This document shows positions 19,107 to 28,750 of a stretch of 64,000 nucleotides of DNA, piece after piece. Below the pieces are notes generated by a model. The model saw nothing but the letters and a program-made list of their open reading frames with translations. It did not search any database and had not been told where the DNA came from. Origin of the DNA: Ancylobacter lacus (lineage in GTDB: Bacteria; Pseudomonadota; Alphaproteobacteria; Rhizobiales; Xanthobacteraceae). Position numbers and translations under genes: made by a program. Numbering within the stretch: the first letter of the stretch is position 1; every line of letters starts with the position of its first letter. Location of the stretch: positions 1-64,000 of the forward strand of contig NZ_JAHBGE010000036.1 in NCBI RefSeq assembly GCF_018390635.1. Direction: 5' to 3'.

Positions 19107-19124
19107 ACCGGCGTCCTGTTGAAC

Positions 19125-19165
19125 GAACGCCCGCCGCGTGTCCGCGCGGCGGGCGTTCGGCTTTT
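19125..19165 (+). terminator. Intrinsic terminator after RidA gene
   Basis: The arms at 19125-19138 and 19145-19158 form a perfect 14-base GC-rich stem, followed by GGCTTTT. It lies between the convergent ridA-like and Old Yellow Enzyme genes. The T-run serves the plus strand. Confidence 0.8.
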
Positions 19166-19185
19166 GGCGCTGTCCGGCCGGCGCG

Positions 19186-20274
19186 TCAGGCCGCGTCGAG
19201 CGTGGGGTAATCGGTGTAGCCTTGGGCGCCGCCGCCATAGAGATGGGCGGTGTCGAGCTCATTCAGCGGCGCGCCGCGGCGCAGCCGCTCCACGAGGTCC
19301 GGCGTGGAGATGAAGGCCTTGCCGAAGGCGACGAGATCGGCCGCGCCGGAGGCGATGGCGGCCTCGGCCATGGCGCGGTCATAGCCGTTGTTGACCATCC
19401 AGGTGCCGCTGAAACGCGCGCGCAGCGCGGCGAAATCGAATTCCGGCGCGATGTCGCGCGGGCCGCCGGTGGCGCCCTCGATCATGTGGATATAGACCGG
19501 CTTCAGCGTCTCCAGCACATCCACGACATGGCTGAACAGCGCCTGCGGGTTGCTGTCGCTGAGGTCGTTGGCCGGTGTGACCGGCGAGAGGCGGATGCCG
19601 GTGCGCTCCGCGCCGATGGCGCCGATGACGGCTTCCACCACCTCCTTGAGGAAGCGGGTGCGGTTCTCGATCGAGCCGCCATAGGCATCGGTGCGCTTGT
19701 TGGCGCCGTCGCGCAGGAACTGGTCGACGAGATAACCATTGGCGCCGTGGATCTCGACGCCGTCGAAGCCGGCCTCGATCGCGCAGCGGGCGGCATGGGC
19801 GAAGTCGGCGACCACGCCGGGGATTTCCTCCAGCGTCAGGGCGCGGGGCTCATCGGTGGGGGCGAAGGCGTTGTTCACATAGGTCTTGGTGTTGGCCTGC
19901 ACGGCCGAGGGAGCGAGCGGGGCGGCGCCTTCCGGCTGCAGCGAACGGTGCGAGACCCGGCCGACATGCCAGAGCTGCACGAAGATGCGCCCGCCCTTGG
20001 CGTGAACCGCATCCGTCACCCGCCGCCAGCCGGCGACCTGTTCCGGGGTGTAGCAGCCGGGCGTGTCCTGATAGCCCTGCGCGGTGGCGGAGATCTGGGT
20101 GGCCTCGGTGATGATGAGGCCGGCGCCGGCGCGCTGGCCGTAATATTCGGCCATCAGCGGCGTGGGCACGAGGCCTTCGCCGGCCCGGTTGCGGGTGAGG
20201 GGGGCCATTACGAGGCGATTGGCGAGGGTGATGCCGCCAAGCTGGTAGGGATCGAAAAGCGAGGGAGTCGTCAC
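19186..20274 (-). CDS. Old Yellow Enzyme family NADH:flavin oxidoreductase
   Basis: This 362-residue FMN-dependent alkene reductase (NemA/XenA-like TIM barrel) reduces activated C=C bonds or nitro-compounds. Visible motifs are NRLVMAPLTRNRA at the start, QLWHVGRVSH, and HGANGYLVDQFLRD carrying the substrate-binding His-x2-Asn pair. I use GTG 20274 because GGAG lies eight bases upstream; an ATG 13 codons earlier is an alternative. It is divergent from pncB, and palindromes lie in the intergenic region. Confidence 0.92.
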   Translation of the reverse strand: MTTPSLFDPYQLGGITLANRLVMAPLTRNRAGEGLVPTPLMAEYYGQRAGAGLIITEATQISATAQGYQDTPGCYTPEQVAGWRRVTDAVHAKGGRIFVQLWHVGRVSHRSLQPEGAAPLAPSAVQANTKTYVNNAFAPTDEPRALTLEEIPGVVADFAHAARCAIEAGFDGVEIHGANGYLVDQFLRDGANKRTDAYGGSIENRTRFLKEVVEAVIGAIGAERTGIRLSPVTPANDLSDSNPQALFSHVVDVLETLKPVYIHMIEGATGGPRDIAPEFDFAALRARFSGTWMVNNGYDRAMAEAAIASGAADLVAFGKAFISTPDLVERLRRGAPLNELDTAHLYGGGAQGYTDYPTLDAA

Positions 20275-20352
20275 GGGCAAAGCTCCGGGAGAGGGTTCTA
20301 TCGGGCACGACATAAGCGTGCGAGCGGGAAGCTGCCAGTGCTTGGCTGTCCT

Positions 20353-20378
20353 GCAAGAGAGGTCTTGCGTACATGCAA
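20353..20378. promoter_or_regulatory. Overlapping inverted repeats between OYE gene and pncB
   Basis: GCAAGA-GAGG-TCTTGC (20353-20368) is a perfect six-base inverted repeat. Its right arm overlaps TTGC-6-GCAA (20365-20378). They lie about 80-100 bases upstream of the Old Yellow Enzyme start and 130 upstream of pncB. This could be an operator for either gene; no regulator gene is adjacent. Confidence 0.35.
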
Positions 20379-20506
20379 TGTGGCAGGGCGGCAGCGGCCG
20401 GGGTGTCGCTGCTTTTCCCTCCGACATGGGCTAGAACGGGCCGGGCCGCCCGCCGCTTTCCTCGGCTCCCCACCCTCGCCGTCTCCCGCCGCAGGTTGCC
20501 CGCCGC

Positions 20507-21799
20507 ATGATCGACATTGCCGCCCGCGTCTACGCCCACACCTGGAAGATCGACCCCATCGTGCGCTCGGTGCTGGACACCGACTTCTACAAGCTGCTGA
20601 TGGCGCAGACGATCTACCGCCGCCATTTCCACACGCGGGTGACCTTCGGCATCATCAACCGCACCCGGCAGGTGCGCGTCGCCGATTTCGTCGACGAAGG
20701 CGCGCTGCGCGAGCAGCTCGACCATGTCCGCTCGCTCTCGCTGTCGCGCGGAGAGTCGACCTGGCTGCGCGGCAACATGTTCTACGGCAAGCGGCAGATG
20801 TTCTCGCCCGACTTCGTCGCGTGGCTCGAGGGCTTCCGCTTCCCGCCCTATCACCTCGAAAAGCGCGACGGCCAGTATGAACTGACCTTCGAGGGGCCGT
20901 GGATCGAAACCACCATGTGGGAGGTTCCGGCGCTCGCCATCATCAACGAGCTGCGCTCGCGCGCGGTGCTGAAGGGCATGGGCCGGTTCGAGCTTCAGGT
21001 TCTCTATGCCCGGGCGATGACGCGGGTGTGGGAGAAGGTGGAGCGGCTGAAGGCGCTGGGCGACGTCAATGTCGCCGATTTCGGCACCCGCCGCCGCCAT
21101 GGCTTCCTCTGGCAGGACTGGTGCGTGCAGGCGATGATGGAGGGGCTGGGGCCGCGTTTCCTCGGCACCTCCAACTGCCTCATCGCGCTGCGCCATGAGG
21201 TGGAGGCCACCGGCACCAACGCCCATGAACTGCCGATGGTCTATGCCGCGCTGGCCGAGGGCGACGCCGCGCTCGCCCGCTCGCCCTATCAGGTGCTGGC
21301 CGACTGGCAGCAGGATTATGAGGGCAATCTGCGGGTGATCCTGCCCGACACCTTCGGCACCACCGGCTTCCTCGCCGACGCCCCGGACTGGGTGGCGCAG
21401 TGGACCGGCATCCGAATCGATAGCAAGGATCCGATCGAAGGGGGCGAGGAGGCGATCGCCTGGTGGCGCGCCCGCGGGCAGGACCCCGCCACCCGGCTCG
21501 CCATATTTTCCGACGGGCTCGACATCGACCTGATCGAGCGGATCTACCGCCATTTCACGGGACGCATGCGGCTCGGATTTGGCTGGGGCACGCTGCTGAC
21601 GAACGATTTCCGCGGGCTCGTTCCCGGCGGGGGGCTCGACCCTATCTCCATAGTCTGCAAGGTTATTTCGGCGAATGGACGCCCCACGGTGAAGCTCTCC
21701 GACAACCCCACCAAGGCGATGGGACCGGAGGACGAGGTGGAGCGCTACAAGCGCGTCTTCCGGCCTGGTGAGCAGGCGGCGCGGGCGGTGTATGTCTGA
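20507..21799 (+). CDS. pncB: Nicotinate phosphoribosyltransferase
   Basis: This enzyme converts nicotinate and PRPP to nicotinate mononucleotide in the NAD salvage (Preiss-Handler) pathway. The 430-residue length is as expected. Signatures include [13 protein letters not shown] near the start, [21 protein letters not shown] and the C-terminal [15 protein letters not shown]. It is the first ATG of the frame, with only a weak ribosome site. Confidence 0.95.
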   Translation: MIDIAARVYAHTWKIDPIVRSVLDTDFYKLLMAQTIYRRHFHTRVTFGIINRTRQVRVADFVDEGALREQLDHVRSLSLSRGESTWLRGNMFYGKRQMFSPDFVAWLEGFRFPPYHLEKRDGQYELTFEGPWIETTMWEVPALAIINELRSRAVLKGMGRFELQVLYARAMTRVWEKVERLKALGDVNVADFGTRRRHGFLWQDWCVQAMMEGLGPRFLGTSNCLIALRHEVEATGTNAHELPMVYAALAEGDAALARSPYQVLADWQQDYEGNLRVILPDTFGTTGFLADAPDWVAQWTGIRIDSKDPIEGGEEAIAWWRARGQDPATRLAIFSDGLDIDLIERIYRHFTGRMRLGFGWGTLLTNDFRGLVPGGGLDPISIVCKVISANGRPTVKLSDNPTKAMGPEDEVERYKRVFRPGEQAARAVYV

Positions 21800-21855
21800 C
21801 CGGGGGCGGACAAATTCACACCCACGGAAATACCAGTCTTAATATTGGCTAAGGA

Positions 21856-21883
21856 TTGCCGTAATTAGGCACAACGATAAAGT
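21856..21883 (+). promoter_or_regulatory. Candidate sigma-70 promoter upstream of SH3 protein
   Basis: TTGCCG (21856-21861) and TAAAGT (21878-21883) are separated by 16 bases in the most AT-rich stretch between pncB and the next gene. A start point near 21890 would give a leader of about 110 bases, containing the two palindromes described separately. Confidence 0.35.
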
Positions 21884-21884
21884 C

Positions 21885-21925
21885 TGCATGTGGCGAACAT
21901 GCAACTATGTGCTCTGGCGAGCACA
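21885..21925. promoter_or_regulatory. Two adjacent perfect palindromes
   Basis: TGCATGT-GGCGA-ACATGCA (21885-21903) and TGTGCTC-TGGC-GAGCACA (21908-21925) are perfect inverted repeats with seven-base arms, centred 22-23 bases apart, both with GGC at the centre. They are downstream of a candidate promoter for the SH3 protein. They could act as paired operators or as leader RNA hairpins. Confidence 0.45.
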
Positions 21926-22000
21926 GTGACGTCAAGGTGTGAGTAGGGCGGGCAGACGGCCGGCCCATTGTCCGGCCGCGGCCAAAGCGAGCGAGTGTGC

Positions 22001-23605
22001 ATGCCGAGTGCTCTGGAACACGACAGCGATTTCGACCGCGTAAACACGGTGCCGCCCGCCGCCATGGGCTTTGCGCCGCCGCCGGTTCCCCGCAGTGGAG
22101 AGCGCGCCGAGCGCGGCCCCGCCGCCGATCCCCGTCCTGCCGCTTCCGCCCGCTCGACCGTTCCTCCGCCGCGCCCCCCGGCCACCCCGGCCCAGGGCGA
22201 TGCCCGTCCTCTCGCCGCCCACGCCGCCCGCATCGCCGCCGAATTGCGGGGCGAGGCGGCCGCTCCCGCCGTGGTGCCGTCGTCCGGCCTTGCCTCGCGC
22301 GCCGCTCAGGGTGCCGTTGCACCACGGCCTCGCCCGCCGCTGGACCGCGCCGTCGCGGAGCGGGAGATCGTCGATCGTGCCGCGCTGGAGCGAATCGGCC
22401 GGGAACGTGGGGATGCCGCTGCCGCCCGCCCCGCCGGCCTGCGGCCGGCCTTCGACCCCTCGCGCGCGGGTGATGCCGCGGACATCGAGGCGGCGCTGAG
22501 CGCGCTGTCCGATCCCGGCGCCTATGTACGCCAGCCGGGCGATGCCCGGCGCCCCCGCGACATCCCGGCACCTGCGCCCGCCGCGCGGGCAGTGCCGGAG
22601 CCGCAGCCGGCCGCCGGCGACACGCGCTGGCGCACGCCCTCCGCGTCCCGTGTCGACGCCATGGACCCGCGCGGGACCCTCAAACGTCCGCCACGCAAAA
22701 AGCGCGCGGGCTCGCAGACCATCACCTGGCAGCGCTTTGCGGTCTTGGCCCTCGCCTTCGCGATGGTCGGCGGCGCGGGCGTCGCGCTCCAGTCGCTGGC
22801 GTCGCGCAACGACGATATCGCCGAGACCGGCCCCGCCGCCGGTGAGGTTGCCGCCTCCAATGTGGTGAGCTCGTCGGAAATGGCCGGCGCCCAGCCGGCC
22901 CCCCGCAGCGCCGCCCCCTATACCCCCGTGCCGCAGCTCGCCGCCACGACCGTGCAGCCGGCGCCGGTGTCGCTGGCGGCAGTGCCGTCGGCGCCCGCAC
23001 CGGCACCCGAAGCCGCACCGCCCTCTGCCCCGGCCCCGGCCGCCTCCGTCGCGCTGGCGCGTGCCGCGCCGCTCGAGGATACGAGCCCCGCCAGCCCGGC
23101 GCTGGCCCTGCAGGCCGAGACGCCGGAACCGGCGTCGCCGATCGCCGTCGTCGAGCCGCCGCTCGGCCGCGCCGGGACGGACGCGCCGGTTCAGGACACC
23201 AGCCTGACCGAAGCCCCCGAGGCGGCCTCTGCGGCGGTTCCGCTGCCGCGGCCCAAGCCCCCGGCGCCCCGCGTCGCGGCGCAGCCGGCCGCCGTCCCGC
23301 CGGCAGCGGCCGAGCCGGTCGAGGTGGCCGCCGCCAGCCCCGCCGCTTCGGGTAGCTCTTCCGCCGTAGAAGACGGCGCTCCCTCGGGCGAGGATGCCGC
23401 GGCGGGCACCGTCCCGGCGGCCGGCGACGCCACGATCCGCAGCAGCGTGACGCTGCGTGCCCAGCCGGGCAATGGCGGCGCCGCGCTGGCGACGCTCAAG
23501 GCGGGGCAGAAGGTGACCGTGGTGTCCTGCAACATCTGGTGCCAGATCGTGGCCGACGGCAAGACCGGCTATGTCTTCAAGCGCTTCGTGAACGCCGGCG
23601 GCTGA
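22001..23605 (+). CDS. Single-pass membrane protein with C-terminal bacterial SH3 domain
   Basis: The 534-residue protein has a long, low-complexity Ala/Pro/Arg cytoplasmic part (1-230) and a basic KRPPRKKR stretch. One membrane segment (about 246-264) precedes a long proline/alanine-rich periplasmic linker. It ends in a compact domain (about 475-534) beginning TIRSSVTLRAQPGNGG and ending GKTGYVFKRFVN, typical of SH3b domains that contact peptidoglycan. Two cysteines in CNIWC may form a disulfide. Function is unknown; an envelope-sensing or wall-binding role is plausible. Confidence 0.72.
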   Translation: MPSALEHDSDFDRVNTVPPAAMGFAPPPVPRSGERAERGPAADPRPAASARSTVPPPRPPATPAQGDARPLAAHAARIAAELRGEAAAPAVVPSSGLASRAAQGAVAPRPRPPLDRAVAEREIVDRAALERIGRERGDAAAARPAGLRPAFDPSRAGDAADIEAALSALSDPGAYVRQPGDARRPRDIPAPAPAARAVPEPQPAAGDTRWRTPSASRVDAMDPRGTLKRPPRKKRAGSQTITWQRFAVLALAFAMVGGAGVALQSLASRNDDIAETGPAAGEVAASNVVSSSEMAGAQPAPRSAAPYTPVPQLAATTVQPAPVSLAAVPSAPAPAPEAAPPSAPAPAASVALARAAPLEDTSPASPALALQAETPEPASPIAVVEPPLGRAGTDAPVQDTSLTEAPEAASAAVPLPRPKPPAPRVAAQPAAVPPAAAEPVEVAAASPAASGSSSAVEDGAPSGEDAAAGTVPAAGDATIRSSVTLRAQPGNGGAALATLKAGQKVTVVSCNIWCQIVADGKTGYVFKRFVNAGG

Positions 23606-23751
23606 ACCGGCCGGGTCGGGTAACGCGCCCGGGCCGCTGTCCGGTGGCCACCGTTGCCGGCGGAGGGCACAGCGGCTAGAGCTAGCGCCGCAGCGCCGCC
23701 GTGGCGCGTCCCCGTTTTACGGCCGGCCCCCGCCGGCCCCGCCGGTGTCGC

Positions 23752-24594
23752 ATGAAGTGCTACCTCATCAATCTCGATCGCTCGCCGGAGCGGCTCGTCA
23801 ACATGGCCGAGCGTTTCGGGCGGATCAACGTACCGTTCGAGCGCGTCTCCGGCATTGACGGCAAGAAGGTCGGCATCCAGCCGGCGGTGTTCTATAACGC
23901 CGACGGCACGGTGAAGCGGCGCCTCGCCATCGGTGAGGTCGCCTGTTTCCAGAGCCATCGCAGTTGCTGGCGCCGGATCGCGGAGGGCGAGGACGCCTTC
24001 GGCGCGGTGTTCGAGGACGACATCATCTTCTCCGACAAGGCCGGACCGTTCCTGACGGGCGAGGACTGGATTCCCGCTGGCACCGACGCGGTGAAGATCG
24101 AAACCATGTTTCAGGAGACGTTGATCGGCCGCGAGGCGATCACGCTGCCGGAGCGCTTCAAGCTCGCCCACCTCTACCACCAGCATTACGGCACCGCGGC
24201 CTATATCCTCTCGCGCGCTTTCGCCGCCTATCTGGTGGAGACCTACCCGGAGCCGCCGGCGCCGATCGACCACGTCATCTTCGGCCCCGAGACCGGGCTG
24301 CTCTACCAGCGCAAGATCCTGCAGATGACGCCCAGCATCGCCATCCAGGAGCGCATGCTGGAGCCGCCCTCGGTGGATGAGGGCGGCAGTCTGCTGGAGT
24401 TCGACCGCATGGATGCGGGAGCCTCCGCCGCCCGGCGCGGCCTGCGGCGGTTTCTGCGCAACATCGCCAAGCCCTTCGAAAATCTGGCCCGCCGGATCGA
24501 GGGGCGCCCCCGCGGCTACCGCGGCAAGGTGCCGCCCTTCGCCAAGCTCGCCGTGGTGCCGTTCGGCCGCATGTACCGCCGCCCGCGACGCTGA
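23752..24594 (+). CDS. Glycosyltransferase family 25 (LPS-type) protein
   Basis: This 280-residue protein begins MKCYLINLDRSPERL, the GT25 signature, and has the FEDDIIFSD metal/nucleotide-sugar motif near residue 90. Members add galactose or related sugars to LPS core. I place the start at ATG 23752, so that the signature begins the protein; the longer frame adds a basic, uncharacteristic stretch. The C-terminus is strongly basic, suggesting membrane association. It precedes a gnnA/gnnB-like pair and murJ. Confidence 0.85.
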   Translation: MKCYLINLDRSPERLVNMAERFGRINVPFERVSGIDGKKVGIQPAVFYNADGTVKRRLAIGEVACFQSHRSCWRRIAEGEDAFGAVFEDDIIFSDKAGPFLTGEDWIPAGTDAVKIETMFQETLIGREAITLPERFKLAHLYHQHYGTAAYILSRAFAAYLVETYPEPPAPIDHVIFGPETGLLYQRKILQMTPSIAIQERMLEPPSVDEGGSLLEFDRMDAGASAARRGLRRFLRNIAKPFENLARRIEGRPRGYRGKVPPFAKLAVVPFGRMYRRPRR

Positions 24595-24750
24595 AGGCCT
24601 CTCGCGCGCGGCGCCGGCAGCGGGACTGCTGTAACAGGAAGCAGCAATTCTTGATGCTTTCGTCGTAGGCAGGCCGCCCCGTCCGCTCGCCTGCTTCCGG
24701 GGCGCATGCTAGACCGCGCCGGGCGGAGCGATACATCAAGGAGCAGAATC

Positions 24751-25743
24751 ATGGCTCAGAGCGCAGTTCCCGCGGCCCGGGCACCCCTGCGTGTCGGCGT
24801 CGTCGGCGTCGGCGTCATGGGTGCGAACCACGCCCGCGTGCTCGCCGATCTTCCCGGCGCGACCCTTGTCGGCATCGCCGATCCCGACCTCGCCCAGAGC
24901 CGCAAGGTGGGCGACTTCCTCGGCTGCAAGGCGGTCGCCGACGTCCATGAGCTGGTCGCCCTCGGCGTCGACGCCATCGTCGTCGCCGCGCCGACCCACC
25001 TCCACCACGACATCGCCCTGTCGGCCATTGCCGCCGGCAAGCACGTGCTGGTGGAAAAGCCCATCGCCCCGACCGTCGAGGAGGCCGAGGCCATCGTCGG
25101 CGCCGCCACCCAGGCCGGCGTCACCCTGATGGTCGGCCATGTCGAGCGCTTCAACCCCGCTGTCACGGCGGTGAAGAACGCGATCCGGGGCGAGGAAATC
25201 CTCTCCATCGGCATCACCCGGGTCGGCCCCTTTCCGCCGCGCATGTCGAATGTCGGCGTCGTGATCGATCTGGCGGTGCACGACATCGACCTGATCTGCC
25301 ATTTCACCGGCTCGCACATCACCGAGGTGCAGCCGCAGGTGAAGGCCGCGGTGGCGGAGCGCGAGGACATCGCCCTGCTGCAGTTCCGCACCGCTAACGG
25401 CGTGCTGGCCCACATCAACACCAACTGGCTGACGCCGTTCAAGGCGCGCACGGTGCAGGTCGCCACCCGCAACAAATACGTCACCGGCGACCTGCTGACC
25501 CGTCAGGTCACCGAGTGCTTCGACTACCGCACAGATGGCAGCTACAGCATGCGCCACCTGCCGGTGGCCTATGCCGAGCCGCTCCGGGTCGAGCTGTCGC
25601 GCTTTCTCGACGCGATCCGCTCCGGCGAGGCGCCGGAAGTGACCGGCCAGGACGGCGTCGCCGCCATCGCCACCGCCATTCGCTGCCTCGCCGGACATTC
25701 GGGCGAGGCCGACAGCAAGCCGCGCCTGCGGGCCGCCGGCTGA
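24751..25743 (+). CDS. gnnA: Gfo/Idh/MocA oxidoreductase, probable UDP-GlcNAc 3-dehydrogenase
   Basis: This 330-residue NAD-dependent sugar dehydrogenase has the Rossmann VGVVGVGVMGANHARV at residues 15-30, the EKP triad near residue 98 and VGHVERFNPAV, the form seen in GnnA-type enzymes. It is followed after ten bases by a DegT aminotransferase. GnnA and GnnB together convert UDP-GlcNAc to UDP-GlcNAc3N, the precursor of 2,3-diaminoglucose lipid A known in several Rhizobiales. AAGGAG lies ten bases before the ATG. WlbA/WbpB-type uronate dehydrogenase is the main alternative. Confidence 0.75.
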   Translation: MAQSAVPAARAPLRVGVVGVGVMGANHARVLADLPGATLVGIADPDLAQSRKVGDFLGCKAVADVHELVALGVDAIVVAAPTHLHHDIALSAIAAGKHVLVEKPIAPTVEEAEAIVGAATQAGVTLMVGHVERFNPAVTAVKNAIRGEEILSIGITRVGPFPPRMSNVGVVIDLAVHDIDLICHFTGSHITEVQPQVKAAVAEREDIALLQFRTANGVLAHINTNWLTPFKARTVQVATRNKYVTGDLLTRQVTECFDYRTDGSYSMRHLPVAYAEPLRVELSRFLDAIRSGEAPEVTGQDGVAAIATAIRCLAGHSGEADSKPRLRAAG

Positions 25744-25753
25744 GAGGACACGC

Positions 25754-26908
25754 ATGACCTCGCACGTGAAGACCGAAGCCGCCCCGATTCCCTTCATCGA
25801 CGTCGCCACCCAGCGCGCGCGCCTCGGCTCGCGCATCGATGAGGCGGTCAGCCGGGTGCTGACCCATTGCCGTTTCGTCAACGGGCCGGAAGTCGCCGAG
25901 CTCGAGGCGAAGCTCGCCGCCTTCGCCGGCGCCCGCCATGCGGTGTCCTGTGCGAGCGGCACCGACGCGCTGGCGATGATCCTGATGGCCTGGGGCGTGA
26001 AGGCCGGCGATGCGGTGTTCTGCCCGTCCTTCACCTTCTGCGCCACCGCCGAGGTGGTGCCGTGGGTCGGCGCGACGCCGGTGTTCGTCGATGTGCTGCC
26101 CGACACCTTCAACATGGACCCCGCCAGCCTGGAGGCGGCGATCGCGGTCGCCCGGCGCGAGGGGCTTAACCCGCGTGCGGTCATCCCGGTGGACCTGTTC
26201 GGCCAGCCGGCCGACCTCGACGCCATCCTGCCCATCGCCGAGGCCAACGGGCTGAAGGTGCTGTGCGACACCGCGCAGGGATTCGGCGCCACCTGGAACG
26301 GCCGGCGCACCGGCAGCTTCGGCGATGCCACCGCGACCAGCTTCTTTCCGGCCAAGCCGCTCGGCTGCTACGGCGATGGCGGCGCCATCTTCACCGATGA
26401 CGACGCGCTGGTGCCGGTGCTGAAGAGCGTGCGCGAGCATGGGCAGGGCATCGACAAGTACGAGAACGTGCGCATCGGCATGACCGGCCGGCTGGACACC
26501 ATCCAGGCCGCGATCCTGCTGGAGAAGCTGGCCATCTTCGAGGACGAGATTGCCGCCCGCGACGCCGCCGCCCGCCGCTACAACGAGGCGCTGGCGGATG
26601 TGTGCACCGTGCCGGTGGTCGATCCCCGCGCCTCCTCGGTGTGGGCGCAGTACACCATCCGGCTGCCCCACGGCACCCGCGACGCGCTTGCCGCCGCGCT
26701 GCAGAAGGAGGGTGTGCCCACGGCGGTCTATTACCGCATCCCGATGCACCGCCAGCCGGCTTATTCGCATTATCCCGCGGCCGGCAACGGCCTGCCGGTG
26801 TCGGAGCAGCTCTCCGGCGAGGTGATCAGCCTGCCGATCCATGCCTATCTCGACGCGGCGACGCAGGATCGCGTCATCGCCGCGGTGCGCCGCGCGCTCG
26901 GCGCCTGA
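25754..26908 (+). CDS. gnnB: DegT/DnrJ/EryC1 sugar aminotransferase, probable GnnB
   Basis: This 384-residue PLP enzyme of fold type I has SGTDALAMIL at 68-77, CDTAQGFGATWNG at 171-183 and the Schiff-base lysine K201 in FFPAKPLGCYGDGGA. It would transaminate the 3-keto sugar made by the preceding dehydrogenase, giving a 3-amino UDP-sugar for lipid A or another envelope glycan. The ten-base spacing argues for one operon. Substrate assignment rests on the pairing rather than on diagnostic residues. Confidence 0.78.
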   Translation: MTSHVKTEAAPIPFIDVATQRARLGSRIDEAVSRVLTHCRFVNGPEVAELEAKLAAFAGARHAVSCASGTDALAMILMAWGVKAGDAVFCPSFTFCATAEVVPWVGATPVFVDVLPDTFNMDPASLEAAIAVARREGLNPRAVIPVDLFGQPADLDAILPIAEANGLKVLCDTAQGFGATWNGRRTGSFGDATATSFFPAKPLGCYGDGGAIFTDDDALVPVLKSVREHGQGIDKYENVRIGMTGRLDTIQAAILLEKLAIFEDEIAARDAAARRYNEALADVCTVPVVDPRASSVWAQYTIRLPHGTRDALAAALQKEGVPTAVYYRIPMHRQPAYSHYPAAGNGLPVSEQLSGEVISLPIHAYLDAATQDRVIAAVRRALGA

Positions 26909-27075
26909 GCCTCTATCGGCCGCCTCGGCCCGCGGCGGACGCACGCCGCGGGAAATGTGCCGGCCGCCCTCGCGGCGGCACTGGCCGGCGTGGCGGGGGC
27001 CGGCTAGTTTGCCGCCCGCGCGCCTGCCTCGCCGGGCGCCGATTCCAAGCGCGGCGAGACGGCTGATCGAGCCCC

Positions 27076-28629
27076 ATGATCCGTAGCATCTTCTCCGTCG
27101 GCGGCTGGACCCTCATCTCCCGCCTCACCGGCTTCCTGCGCGACATCGTGCTGGCGGCGACGCTGGGGGCCGGCCCGATCGCGGAGGCCTTCTACATCGC
27201 CTTCCGGCTGCCTAACCATTTCCGCGCGATCTTCGCCGAAGGCGCCTTCAACGCCGCTTTCGTGCCGGCCTTCGCGCGGGTGAAGACGCGGCAGGGCGAG
27301 GCGCGCGCCACCGTCTTTTCCGGCGAGATACTGACCGGGGTCGTCCTCACCCAGCTCGTTCTGCTGGCGGCGGCGCTGGCGGGGACCGAATGGGTGGTGC
27401 GCATCATGGCGCCCGGCCTTTCGGCCGATCCCGAGCGCTTCGCGCTGACGGTCAGCTTCACCCGCATCACCTTCCCCTATCTCGGCCTCATCGCGGTGGT
27501 GACGCTGGTCGGCGGCGTGCTGAACGCCAATGACCGGTTCTGGGCGGCGGCGGCGGCCTCCATCTTCCTCAACGTCGCCATGGTCGGCACGCTCAGCGTC
27601 GCCGGGCTGTTTCCCACGGCCGGCCATGCCGCCTCCTGGGGCGTTCTGATCTCGGGTTTCCTCCAGCTCGGGCTGCTGGTGTTCGACGCCGAATGGGCGG
27701 GCATCCGCATCCGCTTCGCCCGGCCGAGGCTCGACCCGGAGATGCGGGCCTTCCTGCGCGCGCTGGGGCCGGCGATCGTCGGCTCGGCGGGGGTACAGCT
27801 CGCGATCTTCGCCGACACGCTGATCGCCTCCTTCCTGCCGCAGGGCTCCATCGCCGCGCTGTTCTATGCCGACCGCATCAACCAGCTCCCGATCGGCATC
27901 GTCGGCATCGCGGCCGGCATCGTGCTGCTGCCGGAAATGTCGCGCCGCCTTGCCGCGGGCGACGACGAGGGCGCGCGCTACGCGCAGGCCCGGGCGGTGG
28001 AGCTGACGCTGACGCTCAGCCTGCCCTTCGTGGCGGCGTCGCTGGCCATTCCCGAGCTGATCATGCGGGGGCTGTTCATGCGCGGCGCCTTCGGCCCGGA
28101 GCATGCGAGCGCGGCGGGTGCGACGCTCGCCGCCTATGCGATCGGCCTGCCGACCTTCGTGGTGATGCGCAGCTTCATGTCGCCTTTCTATGCGCGTGGC
28201 GACACCCGCACCCCCGTGGTCGCGACCCTGCTGGGTGCCGTGGTCAATATCGGCCTCAAGGTGGCGCTGATGAACCAGTTCGCCCAGGTCGGGCTCGCCT
28301 TCGCCACATCGGCGGGCGGATGGGTCAGCCTCGGGCTGCTGATCTGGTTCGCCCGGCGCGCCGGCTATCCCGCCGGGGACGGCGCGCTGTTCCGCACCTT
28401 GCCGCGCCTGACGGTCATCGGGCTGGCGCTGGGCGGGGCTCTCTACGCGCTGGCGCAGGCGCTGGTGCCGGTGGTGGCGGGGCTGCCCGCTTTCCGGGAG
28501 GAGGCGAGGCTGGCGGCCTGCGTCGTGGGGGCCGCCGTGCTCTATGGCGTGCTGCTGCTGGCACTTCTCGGCCCGCGCCACCTGCGCGGCATGCTGCGAA
28601 GCCGCCCGGCGCGCACGCCTGCTGCATAG
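27076..28629 (+). CDS. murJ: Lipid II flippase MurJ (MviN)
   Basis: This 517-residue inner-membrane protein of about 14 helices moves the peptidoglycan precursor lipid II to the periplasm. The start MIRSIFSVGGWTLISRLTGFLRDIVLAA, positions 1-28, is the family signature. GAFNAAFVPAFAR and the late FYARGDTRTPV motif are also present. The 167-base gap before it contains GC-rich inverted repeats (for example CCCGCGGC/GCCGCGGG) without a T-run. Confidence 0.95.
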   Translation: MIRSIFSVGGWTLISRLTGFLRDIVLAATLGAGPIAEAFYIAFRLPNHFRAIFAEGAFNAAFVPAFARVKTRQGEARATVFSGEILTGVVLTQLVLLAAALAGTEWVVRIMAPGLSADPERFALTVSFTRITFPYLGLIAVVTLVGGVLNANDRFWAAAAASIFLNVAMVGTLSVAGLFPTAGHAASWGVLISGFLQLGLLVFDAEWAGIRIRFARPRLDPEMRAFLRALGPAIVGSAGVQLAIFADTLIASFLPQGSIAALFYADRINQLPIGIVGIAAGIVLLPEMSRRLAAGDDEGARYAQARAVELTLTLSLPFVAASLAIPELIMRGLFMRGAFGPEHASAAGATLAAYAIGLPTFVVMRSFMSPFYARGDTRTPVVATLLGAVVNIGLKVALMNQFAQVGLAFATSAGGWVSLGLLIWFARRAGYPAGDGALFRTLPRLTVIGLALGGALYALAQALVPVVAGLPAFREEARLAACVVGAAVLYGVLLLALLGPRHLRGMLRSRPARTPAA

Positions 28630-28750
28630 GTGGACTTACGCAGTGCAACAAAACTGTGGTAGTGGCTGACATCTGGCGACCTCCGTTGCGGGACGGGGGT
28701 GCAGCCGGTCGGGCCGATGCCCGCCTGTCAGTCTGTTCGGAGAGCGTTCT

